Of a stretch of DNA of 64,000 nt, positions 1 to 8,666 are shown in pieces; position 1 is the first letter of the stretch, and each line of letters begins with the position of its first letter. The stretch spans positions 194,698 to 258,697 of the forward strand of contig NZ_LMNU01000012.1 of NCBI RefSeq assembly GCF_001423085.1, read 5' to 3'. The translations under genes were made by a program, and so were the position numbers. This DNA is from Methylobacterium sp. Leaf125 (GTDB lineage Bacteria > Pseudomonadota > Alphaproteobacteria > Rhizobiales > Beijerinckiaceae). Below the pieces are notes generated by a model. The model saw only the letters and a program-made list of their open reading frames with translations. It had not been told where the DNA came from and did no database searches.

Positions 1-957
1 GTCCGCCCCGGTGCCGCCCTCGCGCGCGCTGGCGAGGGCGGAGCGCAGGCTGCCGGCGATCTGGCGGCTCAGCTGGGCCACGGTCCAGAGTGCACCCACC
101 GCGATGATGCCGGCGCCGACCAGCCGGACCTTCTCCGACCAGACGGCCTGCGCGGCACCGTCCCCGGCCTGGGCGGCCGCCGAACCCATCGCGGTGAGCA
201 CCGGCACGGCGATGCCCCAGGCGATGGCGACGCCGGTGAGGAGGGCGAGGCAGGCACCGATCCCGACCAGGTAGCCGACGCCGACGAGGGCGAGGGAAAA
301 GCCGGTGCCGAGGCGAAACAGGGCCGAGCCCGCCGCCAGGGTCGTGTGCATGCCATCCGCCAACACCCGGAAGCCGGTGGTGGAGAGCCCGACGAGGCCG
401 GCCAGGGCGGCCGCACCGATGAGCGGGCACAGGCCACCGCGATGGCTCTCATCGCCGGAGGTGTCGCCCGCCCGGAGCACCTCGGCCGCTGCCGTGCCTT
501 CCGGGTAGGGCAGGCCCGCCCCCATCACCAGGGCGCGACGCAGCGGAATCGAATAGGCGATGCCGAGGAGCCCGCCGATCAGGCACAGGCCGGTGGTCTG
601 CCAGTACGGAAAATCCGCCCAGTGACCGATGAGCACGAGGCCCGGCAGGACCAGGATGACGTTGCAGAGCGTTCCGGCCGCCGAGGCCTGGGTCTGGACG
701 ATGTTGTTCTCGTAGATGTTGCTACCGCCGACCAACCGCAGAACGCCCATCGACAGCATCGCCGCCGGGATCGAGGTGGAGAACGTCACCCCGGTCTTCA
801 GGCCCATGTAGAGGTTCGCCGTCATGAACACGACGGTGATCAGCGCGCCGAGCAGCAGCCCGCGCCAGGTCAGTTCGGATGCGTGCTGCGAGGCGCCCTT
901 CACGAAGCCGCGTTCGGCGCGCCGCCCACCAGAGCGGGAGGACGGTTCGCGCGGCAA
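1..957 (-). CDS. OPT-family oligopeptide transporter, 3' end outside window
   Basis: This is the N-terminal ~320 residues of a polytopic inner-membrane transporter. The frame is open from the left edge of the window up to about 957. It encodes YMGLKTGVTFSTSIPAA, then GGSNIYENNIVQTQASAAGT, then YSIPLRRALVMG and PYPEGTAAAEVL, which are the signature segments of the OPT superfamily (oligopeptide or metal-chelate uptake). Several hydrophobic segments follow. No in-frame ATG is well placed: a TTG at 957 and a GTG at 903 are the candidates, so the start is uncertain. Substrate cannot be told from the sequence. The upstream region carries the palindromic repeats at 1101-1250. Confidence 0.8.
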   Translation of the reverse strand, partial: MPREPSSRSGGRRAERGFVKGASQHASELTWRGLLLGALITVVFMTANLYMGLKTGVTFSTSIPAAMLSMGVLRLVGGSNIYENNIVQTQASAAGTLCNVILVLPGLVLIGHWADFPYWQTTGLCLIGGLLGIAYSIPLRRALVMGAGLPYPEGTAAAEVLRAGDTSGDESHRGGLCPLIGAAALAGLVGLSTTGFRVLADGMHTTLAAGSALFRLGTGFSLALVGVGYLVGIGACLALLTGVAIAWGIAVPVLTAMGSAAAQAGDGAAQAVWSEKVRLVGAGIIAVGALWTVAQLSRQIAGSLRSALASAREGGTGAD

Positions 958-1358
958 AGTCGATGCATGGGTCGGGAATCCTGTCGCCGCGGGGCCGGCG
1001 GCACATCCGAAGTCCTGTCCCGCCCCCGCATGGTGCGAAAGCCAGCGCGGCCTGCAAACCACATAGGTTATCGGGGCCTGGGGTCCCTGCCGGCTGCTCA
1101 GGGGATCGCATGCGATCCTTGCGAGGTGGCAAAGAGGATAGCGCGCAATGTTTCGAAGGTGGCCAAGGAATCGCACGCGATCCTTGCGAGGTGGCCAGGG
1201 GATCGCACGCGATCCTTGCGAGGCGGCGAAGCGCGCGCACGCGATCCTGATGCGACCCTCATGAAACGGCGCCGCCTTGCCGCTCGAACCCTCACGTGCC
1301 GCGGCGCAGATTCATCGGGCGGTCCGACACCTGGATCGCGCGAACCCCCGAGCCCTCC
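958..1358. other. Divergent intergenic region, OPT gene / small ORF
   Basis: About 400 bases separate the leftward OPT gene from the rightward small gene at 1359. The only structure I see is the imperfect tandem repeat cluster at 1101-1250. Open frames crossing it (for example 722-1240 minus) have repeat-derived, low-information translations and are not credible genes. Confidence 0.6.
1101..1250. repeat. Imperfect 32-33 bp tandem repeats with palindromic core
   Basis: Units recur about every 32-33 bases. Each full unit has a palindromic core (GGATCGCATGCGATCC or GGATCGCACGCGATCC-like) followed by TTGCGAGGTGGC. Clear copies begin near 1102, 1167 and 1199. A degenerate copy lies between the first two (1131-1163), and a partial copy ends near 1247. 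The core could bind a dimeric protein or fold as a hairpin. It sits upstream of the OPT gene. Confidence 0.75.
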
Positions 1359-1589
1359 ATGTCCCGTCCCCTACCGGTCACGCCCGACAGCCCGATTTCC
1401 AGCCCGGACGCATCACGCTTCGTCATCGGCCGGGACGGGCGGGGCTGCTGGGTGGCCCTCGAGGTCCATGGCCGCGCCGGCGGCCTCTTCCGCACCTGCC
1501 AGGCGGCCCTGAACTACGCCGTCGAGGCGACGGCGCATCGGCCGGACAGCGTGAGGATCGCGGCGGATCGCATCGAACTTCGGATCTGA
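1359..1589 (+). CDS. Small conserved-looking hypothetical protein (76 aa)
   Basis: ATG at 1359 opens a 76-residue protein beginning MSRPLPVTPDS. It contains RFVIGRDGRGCWVALE followed by GLFRTCQAALNYAVEA. The pattern (an aromatic-rich strand 'RDGRGCWVALE', then a helix 'AALNYA') resembles a family of small alphaproteobacterial proteins of unknown role. A longer frame starts at 1296, but the ATG at 1359 gives the more natural protein. It converges on the kdp operon end. No function is assigned. Confidence 0.55.
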   Translation: MSRPLPVTPDSPISSPDASRFVIGRDGRGCWVALEVHGRAGGLFRTCQAALNYAVEATAHRPDSVRIAADRIELRI

Positions 1590-1617
1590 GGGGGCGAACG
1601 GCGTTCGGAGCCGGGCC

Positions 1618-2100
1618 TCAGCCGCCGGCCCCGAACCCGTTCCCGCACAGGGCAGCGTGCAGGCTCGGTGCATCGCGGGCGGCGCGCAGGGCCGACGCCA
1701 CGCCCGGATCGCGCAGCCGCCGGGCGATGCAGGCCAGCGCCGTCACCGAGGCGTCACGCGGGTCCACCGGTAGGAGCAGGAGCGCGACGAGATCCACGGG
1801 ACGCTCATCAATGGCGTCGAAGTCGAGGGGATCGCGCAGGCGGGCCAGCAGCCCGTAGGGTCGTTCCAGGCCGTTGAGACGGGCATGGGGCAGGGCGATG
1901 CCGTACCCGATCCCGGTGGATCCGAGGCTCTCGCGCGCTGCCAGGGCTGCGCGGATCGGCGCCGTCTCCCGCCCGAGCCCGCGAGCCGCCCGGCGCGCCA
2001 GGTCTTCGAGAAGCGCCGCCTTACCGGCCACGCGCAGGCCGCAGACGGCCCGCTCCGCCGGCAGGAGAGCGCTGAGGGTGGTCAGATCGTCGAACGTCAT
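1618..2100 (-). CDS. PTS IIA (PtsN/EIIA-Ntr-like) protein at the end of the kdp operon
   Basis: A 160-residue protein of the PTS fructose/nitrogen IIA fold. The phosphorylation site region GIALPHAR is present, with His at about residue 72. In E. coli, EIIA-Ntr (PtsN) binds KdpD and modulates its kinase activity and also regulates Trk. Here a IIA-like protein is encoded as the last gene of kdp, its ATG overlapping the kdpE stop by four bases (ATGA). This suggests translational coupling and a dedicated role in potassium signalling (inference). No sugar-specific IIB/IIC genes are nearby. It may be a paralogue of the chromosomal ptsN rather than the main copy. Confidence 0.85.
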   Translation of the reverse strand: MTFDDLTTLSALLPAERAVCGLRVAGKAALLEDLARRAARGLGRETAPIRAALAARESLGSTGIGYGIALPHARLNGLERPYGLLARLRDPLDFDAIDERPVDLVALLLLPVDPRDASVTALACIARRLRDPGVASALRAARDAPSLHAALCGNGFGAGG

Positions 2101-2798
2101 CGGATCGGGCCGCCCCCGTCGTCCGGCGCGCGCAGGCGGTAGCCCACCCCGGTCTCGGTGAGGAGGATGCGGGGGCGCTCGGGATCGGCCTCGAGCTTCT
2201 GACGGAGCTGGCGCATGTAGACCCGGAGATATTGCGGGTCGGAGGAGGTCGAGACGGCGTTCATGAGCTGGGCGTGGGTCAAGGCCTTGCCGGCATGCTG
2301 CACCAGGACCCGGAGGAAGTCGTATTCCCGCGGCGTGAGCTTCACCTCCGCGCCGCGGACGCGGACGATGCGGCGCACGAGATCCACGCTGAGACCGTCG
2401 ACCTCGAACAGGGGGCGCTCGCCTTGAACCGCCAACTGGTGACGCAGGGCCGTACGCAGCCGCGCCAGGAGCTCGCCCATGCCGAACGGCTTGGTGACGT
2501 AGTCGTCCGCGCCGAGGTCGAGGGCCTCGACCTTGCCTGGCTCGTCGTCGCGACTCGACAGGACCACCACCGGCAGGTCGCGATGATCGTCCCGGATGCG
2601 ACGCAGGAGGTCGTGCCCGCGCATGTCCGGCAGGCCGAGGTCGAGGATGATCAGGTCGATCGTCTCGCGGCTCAGGATCTCGAGGGCGGCGCGCGCGTTC
2701 GGCGCCTCGAAGATCGTGTAGCCCTGGGTCGCCAACCCCATGCGCAGGAGCTTGCGGATGGGGGGCTCGTCATCGACCACGAGGATGGCGAGGCTCAT
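2097..2798 (-). CDS. kdpE: KdpE, two-component response regulator of the potassium operon
   Basis: A 233-residue OmpR-class regulator. The N-terminal receiver has acidic residues VVDDE (about 8-11), phosphoacceptor Asp in LIILDLGLPD (about residue 53), and a conserved Lys in VTKPFGMGELLARLR. A C-terminal winged helix follows (LTPREYDFLRVLVQHAGKAL and VYMRQLRQKLE). The partner KdpD lies directly upstream. It should activate the kdp promoter when phosphorylated by KdpD. The start codon is the last of eight ATGAGC copies in a 14-bp repeat array. No good Shine-Dalgarno sequence precedes it, so translation probably depends on reinitiation from upstream. Confidence 0.95.
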   Translation of the reverse strand: MSLAILVVDDEPPIRKLLRMGLATQGYTIFEAPNARAALEILSRETIDLIILDLGLPDMRGHDLLRRIRDDHRDLPVVVLSSRDDEPGKVEALDLGADDYVTKPFGMGELLARLRTALRHQLAVQGERPLFEVDGLSVDLVRRIVRVRGAEVKLTPREYDFLRVLVQHAGKALTHAQLMNAVSTSSDPQYLRVYMRQLRQKLEADPERPRILLTETGVGYRLRAPDDGGGPIR

Positions 2799-2900
2799 GC
2801 GGGGAAGCTCATGCGGTGAAGCTCATGCGGTGAAGCTCATGCGGTGAAGCTCATGCGGTGAAGCTCATGCGGTGAAGCTCATGCGGTGAAGCTCATGCAG
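2793..2900 (-). repeat. 14-bp tandem repeat forming seven overlapping five-codon minigenes between kdpD and kdpE
   Basis: On the plus strand GCTCATGC recurs at 2793, 2807, 2821, 2835, 2849, 2863, 2877 and 2891, an exact 14-base spacing. Read on the coding (minus) strand, each unit is ATGAGCTTCACCGC. The kdpD TGA (2895-2893) overlaps the first ATG (2896). That ATG encodes Met-Ser-Phe-Thr-Ala and stops at a TGA that overlaps the next ATG by the same ATGA. Six MSFTA minigenes and one MSFPA (start 2812) follow each other, and the last TGA overlaps the kdpE ATG at 2798. The ancestral junction was probably one ATGA overlap that expanded by slippage. Confidence 0.95.
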
Positions 2901-5628
2901 CGAGGTCCGAAGCGGTGCCGCTCGCGGCGGGCACCGGCAACAGGAGGGTGAAGACGGCGCCGCTGCGGTCCTGCCGGTTGCCCGCGGTGAGCGTCCCGCC
3001 CATCGCCTCGACGAAGCCGCGGGCGATGGCGAGGCCCAGCCCGGTCCCGGCTCGTACGGAGTCGCCCTTCCGGACGCGATAGAACTTGTCGAACACCCGC
3101 TCGCGCTCCGCCTCCGGCAGGCCGTCACCCGCGTCGATCACCTGGAGGCGGACCTGGGACGGTCCGCCGGCCTGACCCGAGACGACCTGCGCGGTCACCG
3201 TGACGGTCGAGCCGGCCGGGGCGTACTTGGCGGCGTTGTCGAGGAGGTTGACGAGGACCTGCTCGAACAGGACCGGGTCGAGGCGCAGGGCCGGAAGGTC
3301 CGGCGCGAGCGCCAGCACGACCCGGTGCTCGGCCAGGATCGCGCCCAGGCGCCGCAGGGCGGTGTCGACGATCTCCGCCACGTCCTGCGCCGTCAGGTTC
3401 GCCGCGACCGCGCCCGCCTCGAGCCGGGTCATGTCGAGGAGGTTGACGATGAAGCGGTTCAGCCGCTCGGATTCGGCGATGATCGTCGCCAGGAGGTCAC
3501 CCTTCGCCTCCCGGCCCAGGTCGACCTCGAGGTCGCGCAGGGTCGTGGCGGCTCCGAGGACCGCGGACAGGGGTGTCCGCAGATCATGGGAGATCGATGT
3601 CAGCAGGGCCTGGCGCAACCGGTCGGTCTCGGCATCGCGTTCCGCGCGCGCCAGATCCTCCACGAGCCGGACCCGTTCGATGGCGAGGGCCCCCATGTCG
3701 GCGAGGGCATCGAACAGCCGTCGATCCTCGGGGGTGAGGATCGGTCCGGTGCCGTCCGCGTCGAGGCCGATCACCCCGATGGGGCCGCGACCTGTTCGCG
3801 TCGGTATGAAAATACGACGCGCGCCGGGAAGCGTGTCGGCGCCGCGTCCCGCCGGCCGATCGTTCGCGAAGGCCCACTGGGCCGCGGCCAGATCCGCCGC
3901 GTCCAGGCGGTCTTCCGGAGGATATCCGGCCCGGACCGCCACCACGTCGCCCTCGGGCAGCAGCAGGACGACCCGTACGCGCAGCATCGCGGCGATCTGC
4001 GCCGAGGTCGCCCACAGGACGTCGTCGAGGGTACCGCAGGCGGAGAGCTTGCGGCTGAAGCCGTAGAGACGCTCCGTCGCCCTCGCCCGGCGCTGGCTGA
4101 CGACGGCCACGGCCCGAGCCCGGGCGGCGAGGTTCGAGACCAGCACGGCAACCAGGGTGAACAGCAGGAACGCGGCGACGTTGGTCGGGTCGGCGATGGT
4201 CAGCGTGTAGACCGGCGGCAGGAAGAAGAAGTTGTAGGCCAGCGAGGCGGCGACCACGGCGGACAGTGCCGGCCCCAGGCCGAAGCGTGCCGCAACCGCC
4301 ACCACCGCGGTCAACAGGAACAGATCCGCGTTCTCGACCCCGAGATAGGGCTGGAGTCCGAGGGCCAAGCCGAGGCCCGCGAGGATGGCGAGGGCGGCGA
4401 AGCCGTAGCCGGCACCATCGACCGCGGGGCGGCCCGGGGCCGTCGCGACGGTCTTGGAAGAGGCCGGCAACGGCAGCGTTTCACCGGGCACGACGTGGAT
4501 GGTGATGGCGCCACTCCGGCGCACGAGGTCGTGGACCACCGAACCGTTGAACAGCTCGAACAGCCAGGACCGCGTCGCCTTGCCGACGACGATGTGGTTG
4601 ACGTTGGCGCCGCGGGCATACGCCAGGAGGTCGTCCGCCACGCGCCGGCTGCCCGGCAGGGTCACGGCGTCGCCACCGAGCCGGTCGGCGAGGCGCAGCG
4701 CGTCGGCAATGCGATCGCGGTCCGCTTCGCTGAGGCCGAGGCTGCGCGTGCCCTCCACCGTCACGGCGGTCCACGGCGCATGCAGGCGGTCGGCCAGGCG
4801 CTTGGCCGAGCGCACGAGGCCGGCCGAGCGCGGATCCTCACTGACGCAGACCATCACCCGCTCGCCGGCGCTCCAGGGCCCCGCGATGGCATGGGCCTGC
4901 ATGTGACTGAGGAGTTCGTCGTCGACCCGATCGGCCGTGCGCCGCAGGGCGAGTTCGCGCAGGGCCGTCAGGTTGCCGCGGGAGAAGTAGTGGCGCAGCG
5001 CGCGCTCCGCATTGGCGGGCACATAGACCTTGCCGGCCTTCAGGCGCTCGATCAGGTCGTCGGGGCTGAGGTCCACGACCTCGATATCGTCGGCCCGATC
5101 GAGGATGCCGTCCGGTACCGTCTCGCGCACCCGGATGCGGGTGATCTGCGCGACCACATCGTTCAGGCTCTCGACGTGCTGGATGTTGAGGGTAGCGAGC
5201 ACGTCGATGCCGGCAGCGAGCAGCTCCTCGACATCCTGGTAGCGCTTGGGATGGCGCGAGCCCGGCGCATTGGTGTGAGCGAGTTCGTCGACCAGCGCCA
5301 GGGCCGGGCGCCGTGCCAGCAGGGCGTCCAAGTCCATCTCTTCGATGACGCTGTCATGGTAGGGAACCCGGCGGCGCGGAACGACCTCGAAGCCCTCGAC
5401 CAGGGCCTCGGTCTCGCTGCGGCCGTGGCTTTCCACGACGCCGATCACCACGTCGGTGCCGGCCTTGAGCCGAGCCCGACCGATCGTAAGCATCTCGTAG
5501 GTCTTGCCGACACCGGGCGCGGCACCGAGGAAGACCTTGAGCCGGCCTCGTCCCGCCTCGTCCCGGCGCACGCGGTCGAGCAACGCGTCTGGCGAGGGGC
5601 GCTGACGCTCGCGGCCGTCCTCGCTCAT
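2893..5628 (-). CDS. kdpD: KdpD, sensor histidine kinase for K+ limitation / osmotic stress
   Basis: 911 residues, the usual size. In order: an N-terminal KdpD domain with Walker A GAAPGVGKT (35-43); a Usp-like domain (about 250-370); four transmembrane segments (about 400-500); a GAF-like region; HisKA with SHDLRTPLSAVLG (His about 681); and an ATPase domain with NLLDNAAKYAP and GTGLGLAIARG. It senses low K+ and phosphorylates KdpE. Its TGA overlaps the first ATG of the minigene array leading to kdpE. kdpC ends 36 bases upstream of its start. Confidence 0.97.
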   Translation of the reverse strand: MSEDGRERQRPSPDALLDRVRRDEAGRGRLKVFLGAAPGVGKTYEMLTIGRARLKAGTDVVIGVVESHGRSETEALVEGFEVVPRRRVPYHDSVIEEMDLDALLARRPALALVDELAHTNAPGSRHPKRYQDVEELLAAGIDVLATLNIQHVESLNDVVAQITRIRVRETVPDGILDRADDIEVVDLSPDDLIERLKAGKVYVPANAERALRHYFSRGNLTALRELALRRTADRVDDELLSHMQAHAIAGPWSAGERVMVCVSEDPRSAGLVRSAKRLADRLHAPWTAVTVEGTRSLGLSEADRDRIADALRLADRLGGDAVTLPGSRRVADDLLAYARGANVNHIVVGKATRSWLFELFNGSVVHDLVRRSGAITIHVVPGETLPLPASSKTVATAPGRPAVDGAGYGFAALAILAGLGLALGLQPYLGVENADLFLLTAVVAVAARFGLGPALSAVVAASLAYNFFFLPPVYTLTIADPTNVAAFLLFTLVAVLVSNLAARARAVAVVSQRRARATERLYGFSRKLSACGTLDDVLWATSAQIAAMLRVRVVLLLPEGDVVAVRAGYPPEDRLDAADLAAAQWAFANDRPAGRGADTLPGARRIFIPTRTGRGPIGVIGLDADGTGPILTPEDRRLFDALADMGALAIERVRLVEDLARAERDAETDRLRQALLTSISHDLRTPLSAVLGAATTLRDLEVDLGREAKGDLLATIIAESERLNRFIVNLLDMTRLEAGAVAANLTAQDVAEIVDTALRRLGAILAEHRVVLALAPDLPALRLDPVLFEQVLVNLLDNAAKYAPAGSTVTVTAQVVSGQAGGPSQVRLQVIDAGDGLPEAERERVFDKFYRVRKGDSVRAGTGLGLAIARGFVEAMGGTLTAGNRQDRSGAVFTLLLPVPAASGTASDLAA

Positions 5629-5664
5629 CGATAGTCCTTCATGACCGGTGTCCTTCGCAGCAGA

Positions 5665-6279
5665 TTATTGCCGGAGGCGCGCGTCCAAAGCGAGGTTCAG
5701 CGCCAGAACATTCACGCGCGGCTCACCGAGAAGCCCAAAGGTCCGACCTTCGACCTGTTCGGCGACGAGATCGCGTACCCGGTCCGCGCTGACGCCCCGC
5801 GCACGGGCTACGCGCGGTACCTGGAACAGGGCGGCCTCGGGCGACAAATCGGGGTCAAGCCCGGATCCGCTGGCGGTGACGAGGTCGACCGGCACCATCG
5901 CGCCTGGGTTCTCGGCTCTCAGGACGTCGAGATCGCCCTTCACCCGCTCGGCGAGGGCGGCGCTGGTTGGTCCGAGGTTGGAACCGGCCGAGTTGGAGGC
6001 GTTGTAGGGCGCCGGCACGGTTTTTGAGGCATCGGCGGGATCGGCAGCCACCGTTGCAGAGGGGCGCCCGTGGAAGTAGCCCGGGCTGGCGAAGGACTGG
6101 CCGACCAGGCTGGAGCCGACGATCGTGCCGTCGCGGCGGATCAGACTGCCGGCAGCCTTGGCGGGAAAGATCGCGGCGGCGAGGCCGGTCATGGCCAGCG
6201 GATAGGCGAGGCCGGTGATGGCCGTCAGCGCGACGAAGAGGACGAGGGCGGGACGCAGGGACGCGAGCATTGGGGGCAA
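5665..6279 (-). CDS. kdpC: KdpC, K+-transporting ATPase subunit C
   Basis: 204 residues with one N-terminal transmembrane helix ([21 protein letters not shown]), then a periplasmic domain with [15 protein letters not shown] and [10 protein letters not shown], both typical of KdpC. The C-terminal [13 protein letters not shown] also fits the family. It stabilises the KdpFABC complex and contributes to K+ affinity. It starts 25 bases after the end of kdpB, in the conserved order kdpFABC. Confidence 0.95.
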   Translation of the reverse strand: MPPMLASLRPALVLFVALTAITGLAYPLAMTGLAAAIFPAKAAGSLIRRDGTIVGSSLVGQSFASPGYFHGRPSATVAADPADASKTVPAPYNASNSAGSNLGPTSAALAERVKGDLDVLRAENPGAMVPVDLVTASGSGLDPDLSPEAALFQVPRVARARGVSADRVRDLVAEQVEGRTFGLLGEPRVNVLALNLALDARLRQ

Positions 6280-6304
6280 CTCTTGTTTGGACCGGGGAGG
6301 GGGT

Positions 6305-8395
6305 TCAGGCGAGGTGCAGGGCGTTCACGGCGAGGTCGATCGCCTTGATGCCGACAAAGGGCACCAAGATGCCGCCGAGGCCGTAGATCAGCAGGTTGCG
6401 CCGCAGGAGTGCCGCGGCCCCCACCGCCCGGTAGGAGACGCCCCGCAGGGCGAGCGGGATCAGCGCCACGATGATCAGGGCATTGAAGATGATTGCCGAC
6501 AGGATCGCGCTCTGGGGCGAGGCGAGATTCATGACGTTCAGGGCCTGAAGCTGCGGGTAGAGCGTCAGGAACATCGCCGGGATGATGGCGAAGTACTTGG
6601 CCACATCATTGGCAATGGAGAACGTGGTCAGGGCCCCGCGGGTCATGAGCAACTGCTTGCCGATGCCGACGATCTCGATGAGCTTGGTCGGATCGGAGTC
6701 GAGGTCGACCATGTTGCCGGCCTCGCGGGCCGCCACGGTTCCGGTGTTCATGGCGACGCCGACGTCGGCCTGCGCAAGGGCGGGCGCGTCGTTGGTGCCG
6801 TCACCGCACATGGCCACGAGCTTGCCCTCCGCCTGCTCCCGGCGGATCAGGGCGAGCTTGTCCTCGGGCGTGGCCTGCGCCAGGAAATCGTCGACGCCAG
6901 CCTCAGCCGCGATGGCGGCCGCCGTCATGGGGTTGTCGCCGGTAATCATCACTGTGCGGATGCCCATACGGCGGAGTTCGACGAAGCGCTCGCGGATGCC
7001 GCCCTTGACGACGTCTTTGAGGGACACGACGCCGAGGAGTTGCCCATCGCGGGCCACCGCCAAGGGCGTGCCGCCGGCCTTCGCGATCGTCTCGGCGATG
7101 GCCCTGATCTCCGTCACCGCCTGTAAGTCCTCGGCCGGTCGATAAGCGAGCGCCGCGTTCGTGGCGCGGGACGCGATCGGCTGGCCACCAAGGGAAGCGA
7201 TCACCGCCTCGACCGCGCCCTTGCGGATGGACCGCCCATCGAGGTCGACCCCCGACATTCGCGACTGCGCCGTGAAGGGCACGAAGGTGGCGTTGAGGCT
7301 GGCCATGTCGCGGGCCCGGATACCGTAGCGATCCTTGGCCAACACCACGATCGAGCGGCCCTCGGGCGTCTCGTCGGCGAGGGAGGCGAGTTGCGCCGCA
7401 TCCGCGAGATCCTGCTCATCGACCCTGCCGACCGGCCGGAATTCGGTCGCCTGACGGTTGCCGAGGGTGATGGTTCCGGTCTTGTCGAGGAGGAGGGTGT
7501 CGACGTCGCCCGCCGCCTCGACCGCGCGCCCCGACATCGCGAGCACGTTGAAACGCACGAGACGATCCATGCCGGCGATGCCGATTGCAGAAAGGAGCGC
7601 GCCGATGGTGGTCGGGATGAGGGTGACGAACAGAGCGACAAGTACGACGAGGGGGATCGCGCCGCCGGCGTAGCTCGCAAAGCTCGGGATACTCGCGACC
7701 GCGAAGACGAAGACGAGGGTCAGGCCGGCGAGCAGTATGTTGAGGGCGATCTCGTTCGGAGTCTTCTGCCGGGAGGCCCCCTCGACCAGGGCGATCATTC
7801 GGTCGACGAAGGTCGAGCCGGCCGCCGCCGTGATGCGCACGCGGATCACATCGGACAGGACCTGGGTTCCACCCGTCACCGCCGACCGGTCCCCGCCCGA
7901 CTCTCGGATCACCGGCGCGGACTCTCCGGTGATGGCCGCCTCGTTGACGGAGGCGACGCCCGCAATGACCTCGCCGTCGGAGGGAATCAGGTCGCCGGCC
8001 TCCACCAGGACGACGTCGCCGACCTTCAGGGAGGTACCGGGAACCGAGTCCCAGGTGTCACTCGAACCGGTCAGCCGCTTGGCGGTCATCTCGGTACGGG
8101 TTCGGCGCAGGCTGTCGGCCTGCGCCTTGCCGCGGCCCTCGGCGAGGGCCTCTGCGAAGTTGGCGAAGATCAGCGTGAACCACAGCCACAGGATGATCTG
8201 ACCGGAGAAGCCGAGTCCCGACGCGCCGGTCGCGAGATCACGGGCGAACAGCACGGTGGTGAGGACGGCGACGACCTCCACCACGAACATGACGGGATTG
8301 CGGATCATGAACCGAGGATCGAGCTTGCGGATCGAACCGATGAGGGCCGGGCCGACGAGGGCGGCGCTGAAGAGGGACGTGGTGGGGCGAGACAT
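6305..8395 (-). CDS. kdpB: KdpB, catalytic P-type ATPase subunit
   Basis: The frame extends to 8515, but the ATG at 8395 ([15 protein letters not shown]) gives the usual ~696-residue KdpB. Visible motifs are the A-domain TGES (AITGESAPV), phosphorylation motif DKTGT ([12 protein letters not shown]), the nucleotide-binding region, and hinge motif [18 protein letters not shown]. Seven or so membrane helices are present, including [19 protein letters not shown]. It hydrolyses ATP to drive K+ import through KdpA. Confidence 0.96.
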   Translation of the reverse strand: MSRPTTSLFSAALVGPALIGSIRKLDPRFMIRNPVMFVVEVVAVLTTVLFARDLATGASGLGFSGQIILWLWFTLIFANFAEALAEGRGKAQADSLRRTRTEMTAKRLTGSSDTWDSVPGTSLKVGDVVLVEAGDLIPSDGEVIAGVASVNEAAITGESAPVIRESGGDRSAVTGGTQVLSDVIRVRITAAAGSTFVDRMIALVEGASRQKTPNEIALNILLAGLTLVFVFAVASIPSFASYAGGAIPLVVLVALFVTLIPTTIGALLSAIGIAGMDRLVRFNVLAMSGRAVEAAGDVDTLLLDKTGTITLGNRQATEFRPVGRVDEQDLADAAQLASLADETPEGRSIVVLAKDRYGIRARDMASLNATFVPFTAQSRMSGVDLDGRSIRKGAVEAVIASLGGQPIASRATNAALAYRPAEDLQAVTEIRAIAETIAKAGGTPLAVARDGQLLGVVSLKDVVKGGIRERFVELRRMGIRTVMITGDNPMTAAAIAAEAGVDDFLAQATPEDKLALIRREQAEGKLVAMCGDGTNDAPALAQADVGVAMNTGTVAAREAGNMVDLDSDPTKLIEIVGIGKQLLMTRGALTTFSIANDVAKYFAIIPAMFLTLYPQLQALNVMNLASPQSAILSAIIFNALIIVALIPLALRGVSYRAVGAAALLRRNLLIYGLGGILVPFVGIKAIDLAVNALHLA

Positions 8396-8459
8396 GATGC
8401 GAAGTTCCACGGAAGGTCGCGGGAAGGCCGGGCGCGGTGGCCCGAGTCCATGAGGTTGG

Positions 8460-8663
8460 TCAGGGCGCGAGAGCGCGGCTCGCGAAGTTGGCAGCGAGCA
8501 CCAGGGCGAGGGCACCCAGGAGGGTGACTCCCAGCACCGCCAGGATCAGGTCCGAGAGTCGGGCCGGCGGGGTCCCGGACAGCGGGCGAGGCGGGCGGGC
8601 GCCCGCTCGGAGTCCGTGCAGGTGGTGTCGCCGGCCACGGCGCGGTGGAAAGGCGGGTCGCAT
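8460..8663 (-). CDS. Small single-helix membrane ORF between kdpA and kdpB
   Basis: A 67-codon frame starts 3 bases after the kdpA stop. Its C-terminal half, [20 protein letters not shown] then [10 protein letters not shown], is a clean transmembrane helix, while the N-terminal half is Arg/Pro rich. Tight spacing and same strand suggest co-translation with kdp. It could be an accessory KdpF-like peptide. Equally, the true start may be internal or the frame may be spurious. I do not recognise a named family. Confidence 0.45.
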   Translation of the reverse strand: MRPAFPPRRGRRHHLHGLRAGARPPRPLSGTPPARLSDLILAVLGVTLLGALALVLAANFASRALAP

Positions 8664-8666
8664 CGC

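Noticed and set aside
722..1240. 172-codon minus frame upstream of the OPT gene
   Set aside because: Its N-terminal part is translated repeat DNA and the rest is out of frame with the OPT protein, which is clearly coding in another frame.
1101..1250. Possible CRISPR array
   Set aside because: The units are contiguous tandem copies with no unique spacers, are imperfect, and there are no cas genes in the window.
2865..3128. Alternative frame at the kdpD end through the 14-bp array
   Set aside because: Out-of-frame shadow of kdpD.
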